Notes: a model not told the origin generated them from the sequence alone. DNA of 43,486 nucleotides from an uncultured Chlorobiaceae bacterium (GCA_903822595.1 CAIJPS010000070.1:1-43486); one strand, 5' to 3'. Counted from the stretch's first letter, positions 14,828-24,438 are shown. A program made the numbers and translations.

Positions 14828-16504
14828 ATGGCAGAAACTATGAAAGTTTTATTGAAAAAAGTACCGGTTTTGTGGATTGTACTTGGCTTCACCGCGTTTC
14901 TCTATCTCATCAACTTCAGTGTCAACGACATCTGGACAGAAAATGAGAGTTTTTATGCCGAATCTGTCCGGGAAATGGCTGAACAGGGAAATTATCTTGA
15001 GATCAACTACAATTACCAGCCTCGCTTCAATAAACCTCCGCTGACCTACTGGCTTATTGCTGCATCAACCAGGGTGCTCGGCATGAATGAATTTGCCATC
15101 CGGCTCCCGATCGTTCTTCTTGCCTTCGGCACGGCGCTGCTTGTCTGGGCAATGGCACGAATGCTCTACGGAGAGAAAACCGCGCTGCTGGCCTTTGCCA
15201 TGCAGGCCATCAGCATACAGTTTATTGCCGGGAAACAGTACGCCTCTCCGGAAATACCGCTCGCCTTTTTTTTTACTCTGACCCTCTATTTTTTTCTGAA
15301 AGGCCATCTTTCGAGCAAGAGCCGCTATTACCAGTTTGCGGCTCTTGCCCTCGGCCTTACCGTTCTGACCAAGGGGTACCCCTATATCATTGTCATCGGC
15401 GGTATCATTCTCCTCTACCTTCTGATTGAATCAAGCTTTCGATGGCCCATCTTCTTTAAAAAGCTGAAGGAGCTAAAACCGATCTCCTTCATGGCCATTG
15501 TCGCCATTGTCGGGCTAAGCTGGATCGGCCTGATGTATCTGCAGTATGGCAACGATTTTCTTACTGTGCTCAACAGGGAGACGATGGAACGCGCCCTGAC
15601 AAGAGAGTCAAACGGGTTGAGAGAGCTCTTTTTTTACCCTGAAGTGATTTTATGGAGCTTTTTTCCTTACTCCCCTCTTTTTGTGTTTGCCTCTTTCCAC
15701 TATCTCTTCACCATCAGGGAAAAAAAAGATATTGCTTTCGCTTTCTCATGGTTTATCGTGATGCTCATTATTTTCACAGCAGCAAAAGGCAAAATACCAA
15801 CCTATTTCATTCAGGCTCATCCCGCTCTGGCGCTTCTTTCTGCTCATTTTATCACCCGATATACCCCGGCAGGAAAAGTATCAGCCATACTCTGGAACGC
15901 ACTTTTTCTCTTGCCTGCTGCTGCCGGGATTATCCTCAGCACGGCTATCATCGTCATCTTCAAGCTGCCTTTTTACTACCACCTGATCACAGCTTCGTCG
16001 TTGCTGCTGATCATTATTCCATGGCTTCCACAAAAAAACGGTGAGGACAAGGGCGCATGGAGAGCTGATCTCCGTTACCTCATGCCCTTTATCGGTACTT
16101 TCAGCGCCCTCCTGATTTTCAGTGCGGCTGTTCTTCCGGAACTTGAAGAGCACAGGCCGATTGATGGCATCGGCAACGTCATTAACCGGGAGCAGCACAT
16201 CCCGAAAACCATTCCTCTCTATCTTGAGGGTGGGCTGATCCACAACCTCCCTTTTTATGCTGAACGAAGGGTGATTGATGAAGCAATCCCTGGCGAAGTG
16301 CTTCAACAAAAAACTCCGGTTCTTGCACTATTTCTGTCAAGGGATGTTCCAGCTTCCGCCCGCTCATCGGTGATCTGGAAGGGTGCAATCTATAGAAGAA
16401 GAACAAGTGAATCGCGCCTTCTGCTTTTTATTCAAAGTCATCTCAAGGCAAAAGAGGGTGATATGAGCGGATTTACCGATTACAGCCTTATCTACAAAAA
16501 ATAG
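14828..16504 (+). CDS. ArnT/PMT-family (GT39) membrane glycosyltransferase
   Basis: A 558-residue polytopic membrane protein of the GT39/ArnT fold, which transfers a sugar from a polyprenyl-phosphate donor to an envelope acceptor on the periplasmic side. The first loop after helix 1 has IWTENESFYAESVREM, corresponding to the family's catalytic DE..YAE..REM motif; here the usual Asp-Glu is replaced by Glu-Asn-Glu, so activity needs checking. RFNKPPLTYW and AIRLP follow as in ArnT. About ten or more hydrophobic helices run to residue 440, then a soluble C-terminal segment. It is the first gene of a five-gene plus-strand cluster, and the next gene begins four bases after its stop. Donor sugar and acceptor cannot be read from the sequence. 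Confidence 0.85.
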   Translation: MAETMKVLLKKVPVLWIVLGFTAFLYLINFSVNDIWTENESFYAESVREMAEQGNYLEINYNYQPRFNKPPLTYWLIAASTRVLGMNEFAIRLPIVLLAFGTALLVWAMARMLYGEKTALLAFAMQAISIQFIAGKQYASPEIPLAFFFTLTLYFFLKGHLSSKSRYYQFAALALGLTVLTKGYPYIIVIGGIILLYLLIESSFRWPIFFKKLKELKPISFMAIVAIVGLSWIGLMYLQYGNDFLTVLNRETMERALTRESNGLRELFFYPEVILWSFFPYSPLFVFASFHYLFTIREKKDIAFAFSWFIVMLIIFTAAKGKIPTYFIQAHPALALLSAHFITRYTPAGKVSAILWNALFLLPAAAGIILSTAIIVIFKLPFYYHLITASSLLLIIIPWLPQKNGEDKGAWRADLRYLMPFIGTFSALLIFSAAVLPELEEHRPIDGIGNVINREQHIPKTIPLYLEGGLIHNLPFYAERRVIDEAIPGEVLQQKTPVLALFLSRDVPASARSSVIWKGAIYRRRTSESRLLLFIQSHLKAKEGDMSGFTDYSLIYKK

Positions 16505-16508
16505 AGCC

Positions 16509-17135
16509 ATGATGAACAAAACCCTTCAGTGGAGTATCGCCTCGGTAACCGTTATCTTGCTCTGCGTCCTCAGCTATCTCTTTGCAGATATTCCGTCTGC
16601 GTTGTGGTTCCATGCGCTTGAGAAGACATTGGTGTTCAAGGTGTTTTACAAAATAACGCTCTTTGGTGATTCAGTCGCTTACCTCGTTGCCGGGTTACTG
16701 CTCTTTGTTGTTTTTCTCAAAAGAAACCCCTATTGGAGCAATTGGGGCCTTTTCCTCTTCTCCTCTGTCGCTGTTTCAGGGTTAAGTGCCGACCTTGTCA
16801 AATATATCGCTGGCAGGGCAAGGCCAAAGCTCTATTTCAATAACGCTCTCTACGGATTTGACTTTTTCCATTGGGAAAACGCCTGGACATCCTTTCCCTC
16901 AGGCCATTCTGCAACAGCTTTCAGTGTAGCAGTAATTTTTGCAACACTTTACCCCCGATGGCGATTTACTGCTCTTTTTGGTGGTATCCTGGTCGCCTTG
17001 AGTCGTCTTGTTCTTGCCCAGCACTATATCAGCGATGTGATTGCCGGCTCTTTTCTGGGCATTGTATCCACGGTGCTGCTCTATAACTTTTATTTCAAAT
17101 CGAAATTTGATGCCTCTCGACAAAACAAAATCTGA
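16509..17135 (+). CDS. PAP2-family membrane phosphatase
   Basis: A 208-residue membrane phosphatase with the three-part acid phosphatase motif: KYIAGRARP, FPSGHSA, and SRLVLAQHYISDV. Five or six helices are evident. Such enzymes act on undecaprenyl-pyrophosphate or on lipid A and phosphatidylglycerophosphate. Between two GT39 transferases, recycling of the polyprenyl carrier or dephosphorylation of a lipid A site are the likely roles (inference). The gene starts with two consecutive ATGs; I use the first. Its 3' end overlaps the next gene by 26 bases. Confidence 0.88.
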   Translation: MMNKTLQWSIASVTVILLCVLSYLFADIPSALWFHALEKTLVFKVFYKITLFGDSVAYLVAGLLLFVVFLKRNPYWSNWGLFLFSSVAVSGLSADLVKYIAGRARPKLYFNNALYGFDFFHWENAWTSFPSGHSATAFSVAVIFATLYPRWRFTALFGGILVALSRLVLAQHYISDVIAGSFLGIVSTVLLYNFYFKSKFDASRQNKI

Positions 17136-18657
17136 AACCGGCTGGTTTCTTGCTGCACTGGCGCTCCTTATCCTTGCCAGTTTTTTTCTTGGCCTTGGCT
17201 CTGCGCCACTTTTTGATGTTGATGAAGGTGCATTCAGCGAAGCAACGCGGGAAATGATAATCAGTAAAAATTATCTGACCACATGGCTGAACGGTGCACC
17301 CCGTTTTGACAAGCCGATACTGATCTACTGGCTGCAACTGGCCTCTGTCAAGCTTTTCGGATTGAATGAGTTTGCTTTCCGGTTTCCCTCCGCCCTTGCG
17401 GGAAGCGCGTGGGCGGCGTCGATTTTTCTTTTTATGCGCAGGGAGATTGGCAACCGCCAGGCATTTTTTGCCGCAGCATTGATGGTGCTGTCGTTGCAGG
17501 TAATGGTTATTGCAAAAGCAGCCATAGCAGATGGAGTGCTCAACTTCTTTCTTGCACTGACCATGTTCAGCCTGCTTCATCACTACAAAACAGGCTCAAA
17601 ACAAGCACTGCATCTTGCCTTTGCTGCCGCAGGATTCGGTATGCTGACAAAAGGGCCAATCGCGCTCATTATTCCGGTTGCCGTAACCTTTCTCTTTTCA
17701 CTGCAGGAGAGATCATTGAAACAATGGTTTCGCATGATATTAAGCCCGACAGGAATCATGCTCTTTCTTGCCATTGCGCTTCCCTGGTATCTGCTTGAAT
17801 ATCGTGAACAGGGAATGGCGTTTGTTGAAGGGTTTTTCTTCAAACACAACATCAGCCGTTTCAACACCTCTTTTGAGGGGCACTCGGGCTCCCTGTTCTA
17901 TTATGTTCCGGTCATCATTCTCGGTCTCACGCCCTTTACCGGCCTCTTTTTTACCGTCCTCTTCAATCTGAAAACCCTGCTGTCAGACCGGCTAAACCGT
18001 TTTCTTCTGATCTGGTTCGGTTTTGTCTTCCTCTTTTTTTCTCTTTCGGGGACAAAACTGCCGCACTACATGATCTACGGCTATACGCCGCTGTTTATCC
18101 TCATGGCAAGGGCTCTGCCATTGAGCCATCATACAAAAAGCTTTGCCGTCTGGCCGCTGCTTCTGCTTGCCGCTCTCGCCTGTCTCCCGCTGCTCTTGCC
18201 GGTGGCATTGCAAAAGATCGACGACGGTTATATCAGGGCGATACTTGATGGGGCCACAGGGCTTACCGGGCAGAGCTATCTGCTGATCATTGGTGCCGCT
18301 CTTGTCGGGGTCTCTGCCATCCCATTCCTCCCCCGCTTGTCTGATGAATGGAAACTTATCGCTACCGGAATTATCTTTGCGCTTCTTGTCAATCTCTACC
18401 TTATGCCCTTCGCAGGAAAACTGATGCAGGAACCGGTAAAGGAAGCTGCTCTCATCGCAAAAGAGAAGGGGTATAAAATCGTAATGTGGAAAATCTATAA
18501 CCCCTCTTTTTTAGTATATTCGGAATCTTTTGTTGAAAGACGTGCTCCGGAGAAGGGCGAAATTGTACTGACATCAGTCAAACAGCTCGATAAACTTGAA
18601 TCTCCTGCTGTGCTCTACAGCAAATACGGGATTGTGATGGTAAAACTAAGGCAATGA
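17110..18657 (+). CDS. second ArnT/PMT-family (GT39) membrane glycosyltransferase
   Basis: A 515-residue GT39-type transferase. The catalytic loop is intact: PLFDVDEGAFSEATREM, then APRFDKPILIYW and AFRFPSALAG. About ten helices fill residues 15-400, and a short soluble tail follows. I start it at ATG 17110, inside the end of the PAP2 gene; the longer in-frame reading from 17041 would add 23 residues from the PAP2 region. The ATG of the following GT2 gene overlaps its stop (ATGA), so translation is probably coupled. It is a paralogue of the 14828 gene in the same cluster, suggesting two successive sugar transfers or two donor sugars. Confidence 0.87.
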   Translation: MPLDKTKSETGWFLAALALLILASFFLGLGSAPLFDVDEGAFSEATREMIISKNYLTTWLNGAPRFDKPILIYWLQLASVKLFGLNEFAFRFPSALAGSAWAASIFLFMRREIGNRQAFFAAALMVLSLQVMVIAKAAIADGVLNFFLALTMFSLLHHYKTGSKQALHLAFAAAGFGMLTKGPIALIIPVAVTFLFSLQERSLKQWFRMILSPTGIMLFLAIALPWYLLEYREQGMAFVEGFFFKHNISRFNTSFEGHSGSLFYYVPVIILGLTPFTGLFFTVLFNLKTLLSDRLNRFLLIWFGFVFLFFSLSGTKLPHYMIYGYTPLFILMARALPLSHHTKSFAVWPLLLLAALACLPLLLPVALQKIDDGYIRAILDGATGLTGQSYLLIIGAALVGVSAIPFLPRLSDEWKLIATGIIFALLVNLYLMPFAGKLMQEPVKEAALIAKEKGYKIVMWKIYNPSFLVYSESFVERRAPEKGEIVLTSVKQLDKLESPAVLYSKYGIVMVKLRQ

Positions 18658-19601
18658 ATTCTGATACCATGAAGCTTTCGGTCGTCATCCCGGTCATGAA
18701 TGAGGCCGAGAATATCAAACCTCTCTTTGCAGCTCTCGCCTTGTCGCTTGTGACGGTTGAGCATGAAATTGTTCTGGTGGACGATGGCTCTACCGACAAT
18801 ACCGTCGCTGAAATCCAGGCTTGCGCACCATCCAATGCACAACTCGTCATACTGAACAAGAATTACGGACAGACAACAGCAATGGCGGCAGGTATCGATC
18901 ATGCACGCGGTGAGCTGATAGCCACCATTGACGGCGACCTGCAAAACGATCCTTCGGATATTCCGATGATGATGCAGTACCTTTATGACCACGATCTTGA
19001 TGTGGTTGCTGGCCGGCGGGCTGGCCGGCAGGATGGCATGATTCTGAGGAAAATCCCAAGCAAGATCGCCAATGCCCTCATCAGGAATCTGACCAATGTG
19101 CACATCCACGACTATGGTTGTACCCTGAAGGTGTTCAAGAAGGACGTTGCAAAAAATCTCGGTCTCTACGGTGAGCTGCACCGCTTCATACCGGTGCTCG
19201 TGCAACTGTACGGTGCAAAAATGGAGGAGGTTGATGTCCGGCATCACCCGAGGGTATTTGGAAAATCGAAATACGGCATCGGTCGCACCTTCAAAGTGCT
19301 CAGCGACCTGCTTTTCATGCTCTTCTTCCAGAAATACAGTCAGAAACCGATGCATCTTTTCGGCACCCTCGGTTTTCTCTCTCTCTTTATCGGAATAGCT
19401 CTGAATCTTTACCTTCTGGCTCTGAAAATATTGGGCGAGCAGATCGGTGGACGACCACTGCTCTCCCTTGGCATCATCATGACTTTTATCGGCATTCAAC
19501 TCATTACGACCGGCTTTATTGCTGAATTCATCATGCGCACGTATTACGAGTCACAGAACAAGAAACCCTATATCATCAAAAAAATCGTTGGCAAACAGTA
19601 A
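18654..19601 (+). CDS. polyprenyl-phosphate glycosyltransferase (GT2, DPM1/ArnC/GtrB-like)
   Basis: A 315-residue GT2 enzyme: N-terminal GT-A domain (LSVVIPVMNEAENI, DDGSTDNT, TIDGDLQNDPSDI) followed by two C-terminal membrane helices (about residues 230-310). This architecture belongs to enzymes that load a sugar from a nucleotide donor onto undecaprenyl phosphate (ArnC, GtrB, dolichol-phosphate mannose synthase). It would make the substrate for the GT39 transferases encoded just upstream. The start overlaps the previous stop; an internal ATG six residues later is an alternative. It contains no visible extra domain. Confidence 0.9.
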   Translation: MNSDTMKLSVVIPVMNEAENIKPLFAALALSLVTVEHEIVLVDDGSTDNTVAEIQACAPSNAQLVILNKNYGQTTAMAAGIDHARGELIATIDGDLQNDPSDIPMMMQYLYDHDLDVVAGRRAGRQDGMILRKIPSKIANALIRNLTNVHIHDYGCTLKVFKKDVAKNLGLYGELHRFIPVLVQLYGAKMEEVDVRHHPRVFGKSKYGIGRTFKVLSDLLFMLFFQKYSQKPMHLFGTLGFLSLFIGIALNLYLLALKILGEQIGGRPLLSLGIIMTFIGIQLITTGFIAEFIMRTYYESQNKKPYIIKKIVGKQ

Positions 19602-20487
19602 ACTCAATCCGAAAAAGCTGCTGAAAACGCTTCTGCAGCTCCTTGTCACCTGCGCAGCTCTTTATCTTGTTCTGAGAAAGACGGATGTTGCCAAACTTGG
19701 CGGCATCATCCGTAACGCCAACCCCTGGTATCTTCTGCTCTCCCTGCTTTTTTTCAATATCTCCAAAGTGATCAATGCGGTGCGTCTGAACCGCTTTTTC
19801 AGGGTCATCGGCATTGAGCTCTCCGCGATGTACAACCTGAAACTCTACTATCTCGGGATGTTCTATAATCTTTTTCTTCCGGGAGGCGTCGGCGGTGATG
19901 GCTACAAAATCTACGTACTGCAGAAAAACCACGGATTGAAAATGATCAATGTCTTTCATGCTGTCTTTTGGGATAGAGTATCCGGAATCATCGCATTGAT
20001 CTTTCTCTCACTCATGCTGCTGCAACCAAGCAGTTTTGCTTTGCACTTTCCCCAGTTTGTGCCTTATGTCTGGGTCGTGCTCATTGCAATCTACCCACTG
20101 GCACGGCTTCTGAACAAACTCTTCTATAAACAGTTTATCGAGGTTTTTGCCATCACTTCAGTCGAGTCGTTGCTGATTCAGATTGCCCAGGTAATATCGG
20201 TATTTTTTATCCTGAAAGCGCTTTCGCAGCACACCAACACGGTTGACTATCTGGTGATATTCCTCATATCGACGATAGCGACCATCATTCCGATCACGAT
20301 CGGAGGAGCTGGAGCCCGGGAGATAACATTCTTTTACCTGCTTGGATTGATACACCTTGAAACCAATGCGGGCATCGCGCTGTCGCTCATCTTCTTCGCT
20401 ATTTCAGCTCTTTCGTCACTTGCCGGCATTCTCACCCGAATCAGCCATGAAAAAAGCGTGCCTGAAATCGAGGAAGGGCTCCAATAG
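19588..20487 (+). CDS. flippase-like integral membrane protein (LPG synthase TM / UPF0104 family)
   Basis: About 299 residues with seven or eight hydrophobic helices, of the family that includes the membrane domain of lysylphosphatidylglycerol synthase and archaeal AglD. Typical blocks are FNLFLPGGVGGDGYK, WDRVSGI and ITIGGAGARE. There is no ATG near the N-terminus, so the start must be TTG or another rare codon; I use TTG at 19588, which overlaps the GT2 stop by 14 bases, but TTG at 19519 is also open. The family is suspected of moving lipids or lipid-linked sugars across the membrane, which would fit the cluster. The gene ends 16 bases from convergent recJ. Confidence 0.78.
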   Translation: MANSKLNPKKLLKTLLQLLVTCAALYLVLRKTDVAKLGGIIRNANPWYLLLSLLFFNISKVINAVRLNRFFRVIGIELSAMYNLKLYYLGMFYNLFLPGGVGGDGYKIYVLQKNHGLKMINVFHAVFWDRVSGIIALIFLSLMLLQPSSFALHFPQFVPYVWVVLIAIYPLARLLNKLFYKQFIEVFAITSVESLLIQIAQVISVFFILKALSQHTNTVDYLVIFLISTIATIIPITIGGAGAREITFFYLLGLIHLETNAGIALSLIFFAISALSSLAGILTRISHEKSVPEIEEGLQ

Positions 20488-20503
20488 CTCTTTCCCCAAA
20501 TTG

Positions 20504-22213
20504 CTACCGGTTGGTGAGCTCAAGATCCCTCAGTTTGATTTGCCACTGCTCCCGGTTGTTCCACATCCTTTTCTCTACAGAATAGACCATGGAAAATACC
20601 GGACGGAAGTGCGCTTTGAGCTCGGTGTAAATGTCAAGACGGTCAAAACCGATAACTTCGAAGGTGCGTCCATGTTTATCCCTGACGGCAAACTTGACAT
20701 GCCTCTCCTTGAGCAGTTTTGGCTGGCCATACAAAACAACTTCCTCCGACATAAAGAGCGGTTCACGGTTGCCATAACCGTAGGGAGCAAACTGTTCGAC
20801 CACATTGATAAACTTCGCAGTGATATCCTCAAGGGCAAGTCTTGAATCGACAACAAGCTCTTTCTGGCGTTGTCCGATTGAGAGAAGGGTGGAACAGACC
20901 TCGTTGAACTTTTTGCGGAATGGTGCAAAGTTTTCGGGCCGAAGGGTAATACCTGCCGCCTGGTGATGGCCTCCGAATTGTTCGAGATAGTCGCCGCACT
21001 CCTGCAGGGCCTCATAGATATTGAGCCCTTCAACGCTTCTGACTGAACCCTTGATAAGCCCGTTCATACCACCAAGGATAACGGTAGGGAGATAATGTTT
21101 TTCAATCATTTTTGAAGCAACAATACCAAGAACCCCGATATGCCATGATTCGTCATAAAGCACAATCGAAGAGCAATAAGAGGCAAAATGGCTTTCGAGC
21201 AGTTTTTCAGCCTTCCCCATAATATCAGCATCCGTCTCCCTGCGCAGGGAATTCATGCGATCGAGCTCATCGACATGGCGTCGGGAATCAACCGACGACT
21301 CTGAAAGAAGCCAATCCACTGCGAGATGTGCAGAGTGCATTCTGCCGGCAGCATTAATACGGGGAGCAATACCGAACGCAATATGAAACATGCCAAGATC
21401 TGCCGGAGCTACCTTCATGAGTGAAAACATCTCCAGTAAATTGGCTCTGGGCTTTGTGCGCATCCGATGCAACCCTTCGCGAACCAGCGTCCGGTTTTCG
21501 TTTTCGAGAGAGACCATGTCGGCCGCTGTGGCAATAGCAACAAAATCAAGATATTTCTGCCAGCTTTCCGGAGCTGCATTCATGCGCTCGGCAATTGCCT
21601 GAATAAACTTGAAGGCGACACCGCAGCCGCATAACTCCCTGAAAGGATAGGTAGAGCCCGGAACCTTCGGATTCAGTATGGCATAGGCCTGCGGAAGTTC
21701 ATCAGGTTCATGATGATCGCAAATAATGACATCGACGCCATGGCCTGCGCAGCGCAGAATCGCTTCATTCTCCCTTATGCCGCAATCTACTGTAACCAGA
21801 AGCGTTACTTCCTGCCGAACAACCGCGTCTATGCCTTCAGTCGATAAACCATAGCCCTCCGTAAAACGATCATTAATATAGTAGGAAACCTGAGCCCCCT
21901 GCTCTTTCAAAAAAAGCAGGAGCAGCGCGGTTCCAGTTGTGCCGTCTACATCATAATCGCCATAAAGCATTATTTTTTCTTGTTCCCTGATAGCTCGCAA
22001 GAGGCGTTCAACTGCTCGATCCATATCCTGCAGAAGAAAAGGAGAGGGAAGATCAAGGATTGAGGATCGAAAATAGTCCTTTGCCTGCTTGTATGTCTGA
22101 ACACCGCGATTGAAGAGTGCCCTTGCAACAGGCAGAGTGACATTTATCGCCTCTGAAAGAACTAAAACCGCCTGTTCATCAGGAGAGCAAAAATTCCAGC
22201 GGTATCGTTTCAT
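20504..22213 (-). CDS. recJ: single-stranded-DNA-specific exonuclease RecJ
   Basis: A 569-residue 5'-3' single-strand exonuclease used in recombination and repair. DHH-family motifs appear in order: YGDYDVDGTTGTALL (residues about 83-97), TVDCGI, and ICDHHEPDELP, with the DHHA1 block GGHHQAAGITL near residue 420 and the C-terminal OB-like domain. These residues bind the two catalytic manganese ions. Length is typical of RecJ. It is divergent from fbp (spacer 22214-22410) and convergent with the flippase-like gene. Confidence 0.95.
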   Translation of the reverse strand: MKRYRWNFCSPDEQAVLVLSEAINVTLPVARALFNRGVQTYKQAKDYFRSSILDLPSPFLLQDMDRAVERLLRAIREQEKIMLYGDYDVDGTTGTALLLLFLKEQGAQVSYYINDRFTEGYGLSTEGIDAVVRQEVTLLVTVDCGIRENEAILRCAGHGVDVIICDHHEPDELPQAYAILNPKVPGSTYPFRELCGCGVAFKFIQAIAERMNAAPESWQKYLDFVAIATAADMVSLENENRTLVREGLHRMRTKPRANLLEMFSLMKVAPADLGMFHIAFGIAPRINAAGRMHSAHLAVDWLLSESSVDSRRHVDELDRMNSLRRETDADIMGKAEKLLESHFASYCSSIVLYDESWHIGVLGIVASKMIEKHYLPTVILGGMNGLIKGSVRSVEGLNIYEALQECGDYLEQFGGHHQAAGITLRPENFAPFRKKFNEVCSTLLSIGQRQKELVVDSRLALEDITAKFINVVEQFAPYGYGNREPLFMSEEVVLYGQPKLLKERHVKFAVRDKHGRTFEVIGFDRLDIYTELKAHFRPVFSMVYSVEKRMWNNREQWQIKLRDLELTNR

Positions 22214-22410
22214 GAAAAATTGAAAACGGGGAGTGATAGAAAGAAGCTCAATTTAGGCAAGAGTTCGCCATTTCCTGAAAAAAAACATTCTGCAAGAGTT
22301 CTCTGACCCCTCTGCACTTGAAAGAGGCTCTGAATATCTCTACATTGGAGTACGAAAAATACGCATTGTCTATCGGTCTATAAACGCACTAACCATCAGG
22401 AAGAGAGAGC
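22214..22410. promoter_or_regulatory. divergent promoter region of recJ and fbp
   Basis: The 197-base gap between the divergent recJ and fbp genes contains no ORF worth calling. It should hold both promoters. The fbp ribosome site is clear; no recognisable riboswitch or operator was found. Confidence 0.4.
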
Positions 22411-23412
22411 ATGAGTAATTTGATTACCATTGAACGCCACATCCTCGAACAGCAGAAATTTTTCCCGGAAGCACATGGCGAACTTACCGACCTTCTCAAC
22501 GATGTGGCCTTTGCCGCAAAACTGGTAAGAAGAGAGGTTGTCCGCGCAGGTTTGGTTGACATTCTTGGTTTAACAGGCGACACCAATGTGCAGGGTGAAG
22601 AAGTCAAAAAACTTGACATTTTCGCCAACGAAAAGATCATCTCCGCCATCGGTCAGCATGGACGGTTTGCCATTATGGGTTCGGAAGAGAACGAGGGAAT
22701 AATTATCCCACCAAAAAATGAGAGCGGCAACTATGCACTCCTCTTCGATCCGCTGGATGGCTCGTCAAACATCGATGTCAATGTCAGCGTCGGCACCATT
22801 TTTTCCATCTACAAGCTCAAAGGCGACGATCCCGGCAAGGCAAGCATCAGTGACTGCCTGCAGCATGGTTACGAACAGGTTGCCGCCGGTTATGTGATCT
22901 ACGGCTCATCAGTTGTCATGGTCTATACTACCGGCCACGGCGTACACGGCTTTACCTACGACCCGACCATCGGAGAGTTTCTTCTCTCTCACGAAAACAT
23001 CATCACCCCGAAAAGCGGCAAGTACTACTCCATCAACGAGGGCTCCTACGCACAGTTCAACGAGGGTACTAAAAAATATCTTGACTATATCAAGGAGGAA
23101 GACCCGGCAACAAACCGCCCATACAGCACCCGTTACATCGGGTCACTGGTCGCCGACTTCCACCGCAACCTGCTGACCGGTGGAGTCTTCGTCTATCCAC
23201 CAACCACAAAGCACCTCAGTGGAAAGCTTCGGCTCATGTACGAAGCCAACCCCCTTGCCTTTATCTGTGAGCAGGCTGGCGGACGGGCAACAAACGGCCG
23301 GGATCGCATTCTCGATATTCAGCCGCTTGAGCTGCATCAGCGCACACCGCTCTATATCGGCAGCGTCGATGATGTCATTATTGCAGAGGAATTTGAGCAG
23401 GGTTTGCGGTAA
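22411..23412 (+). CDS. fbp: fructose-1,6-bisphosphatase, class I
   Basis: A 333-residue class I fructose bisphosphatase, which converts fructose-1,6-bisphosphate to fructose-6-phosphate in gluconeogenesis. The metal and substrate motifs are clear: [31 protein letters not shown] and the late [33 protein letters not shown] just before the ATG supplies a ribosome site. In an autotroph that fixes CO2 through the reductive TCA cycle this is the committed step from triose to hexose and glycogen. A palindromic repeat lies in the gap before the convergent phosphodiesterase gene. Confidence 0.96.
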   Translation: MSNLITIERHILEQQKFFPEAHGELTDLLNDVAFAAKLVRREVVRAGLVDILGLTGDTNVQGEEVKKLDIFANEKIISAIGQHGRFAIMGSEENEGIIIPPKNESGNYALLFDPLDGSSNIDVNVSVGTIFSIYKLKGDDPGKASISDCLQHGYEQVAAGYVIYGSSVVMVYTTGHGVHGFTYDPTIGEFLLSHENIITPKSGKYYSINEGSYAQFNEGTKKYLDYIKEEDPATNRPYSTRYIGSLVADFHRNLLTGGVFVYPPTTKHLSGKLRLMYEANPLAFICEQAGGRATNGRDRILDIQPLELHQRTPLYIGSVDDVIIAEEFEQGLR

Positions 23413-23430
23413 GAGCTGATTTTTTCATTT

Positions 23431-23479
23431 CCAACCACATTTGTAGGGGCTTGCCATGGCAAGCCCTTAGAAAGGTTGG
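23431..23479. repeat. palindromic intergenic element between convergent genes
   Basis: A perfect 20-base palindrome (GGGCTTGCCA followed by its complement, 23447-23466) is flanked by a second pair of arms CCAACC (23431-23436) and GGTTGG (23474-23479). The sequence style, GTAGGGGC with a mirrored end, resembles REP-like intergenic palindromes found in many bacterial genomes. Its place between fbp and the convergent phosphodiesterase gene would also suit a bidirectional transcription end, although no T-run is present. Confidence 0.55.
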
Positions 23480-23497
23480 GCATGGAACGACCACCCA

Positions 23498-24331
23498 TTA
23501 TCCCTGCACTACACCACGGTCAAACTCCGGATAAAAAATCCGCTGGATACCAACGGTTTTTCCGCTCGACACATCAAGCGATAGCAGCACCCCTGAAAAA
23601 TGGACGTCATCTTCAGCGCACTCATATTTGTGGGGTGTCTGGTAGAGCATCCTGTCGGTTGCCGACTTGATCTGCATTCCGATGACTGAGTTGTGCGGCC
23701 CGGTCATGCCTGCATCGGTACAGTAGCCCGTCCCTTTTGGAAGAATCCGTTCATCTGCCGTCGGAACGTGGGTGTGGGTGCCAATCACAGCCGAAACCTT
23801 GCCGTCAAGATACCAGCCAAGCGCAATCTTTTCTGCGGTCGCCTCTGCGTGGATATCAACAAAAATATGGCGCACCTTATCCTTGCTCTGCTCCTTGATC
23901 TGCTTGATCACCCAGTCCGCCGTTCTGAAGGGGCAGTCAATTGAGTACATAAAGGTTCTGCCCTGAAGGTTGACCACAGCAATATCGCCCAGCCCGTTCG
24001 GAAGCTTGTAGATGGCGTAGCCCTTGCCGTAAGTACCTTTTGGATAGTTAAGCGGACGCAACACCTGCGGGTGCGTTTTAAGGGTATCAAAAAAGTTGAA
24101 ATTGCTCCAGGTATGATTGCCCCCGGTCACCACATTGACGCCCGCCTCAAGAAGCTGGTTGAGCGCTTCAAGGCTCATCCCCTTGCCATGATGGGCATTT
24201 TCGCCGTTACAGACAACAAAATCAACATGATACTTGCTAATAAAACTTTTCAGCATCCGGCCCACCATCTGGAGACCCGGAGTGCCGACAACATCACCGA
24301 TGAACATAACGTTCAGGGTTTTCTGTGCCAT
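23498..24331 (-). CDS. YmdB-family metallophosphoesterase
   Basis: A 277-residue calcineurin-like phosphoesterase of the TIGR00282/YmdB type. The metal ligands are visible in order: FIGDVVG (Asp), CNGENAHHGKG (Asn and Glu), GGNHTW (His), VDIHAEAT (His) and IGTHTHVPTADE (two His). B. subtilis YmdB hydrolyses 2',3'- and 3',5'-cyclic nucleotides and affects biofilm and motility decisions; the substrate here is unknown. Length matches the family. It is encoded alone, convergent with fbp. Confidence 0.92.
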   Translation of the reverse strand: MAQKTLNVMFIGDVVGTPGLQMVGRMLKSFISKYHVDFVVCNGENAHHGKGMSLEALNQLLEAGVNVVTGGNHTWSNFNFFDTLKTHPQVLRPLNYPKGTYGKGYAIYKLPNGLGDIAVVNLQGRTFMYSIDCPFRTADWVIKQIKEQSKDKVRHIFVDIHAEATAEKIALGWYLDGKVSAVIGTHTHVPTADERILPKGTGYCTDAGMTGPHNSVIGMQIKSATDRMLYQTPHKYECAEDDVHFSGVLLSLDVSSGKTVGIQRIFYPEFDRGVVQG

Positions 24332-24438
24332 ACCTTTTCCTTATAACCTGTTCTATTACTTAAAACCGACTGTGCGGGGAAGTTACACAAAACAACAATC
24401 ACTCCACCATAGCTTTCAGCAAGAGAAAATTCATACTC

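Noticed and set aside
18615-19499. Long ORF (294 codons) on the minus strand opposite the GT2 gene
   Set aside because: It lies antisense to a gene with clear GT2 motifs and overlaps; its composition is a shadow of the plus-strand codons and it has no recognisable domain.
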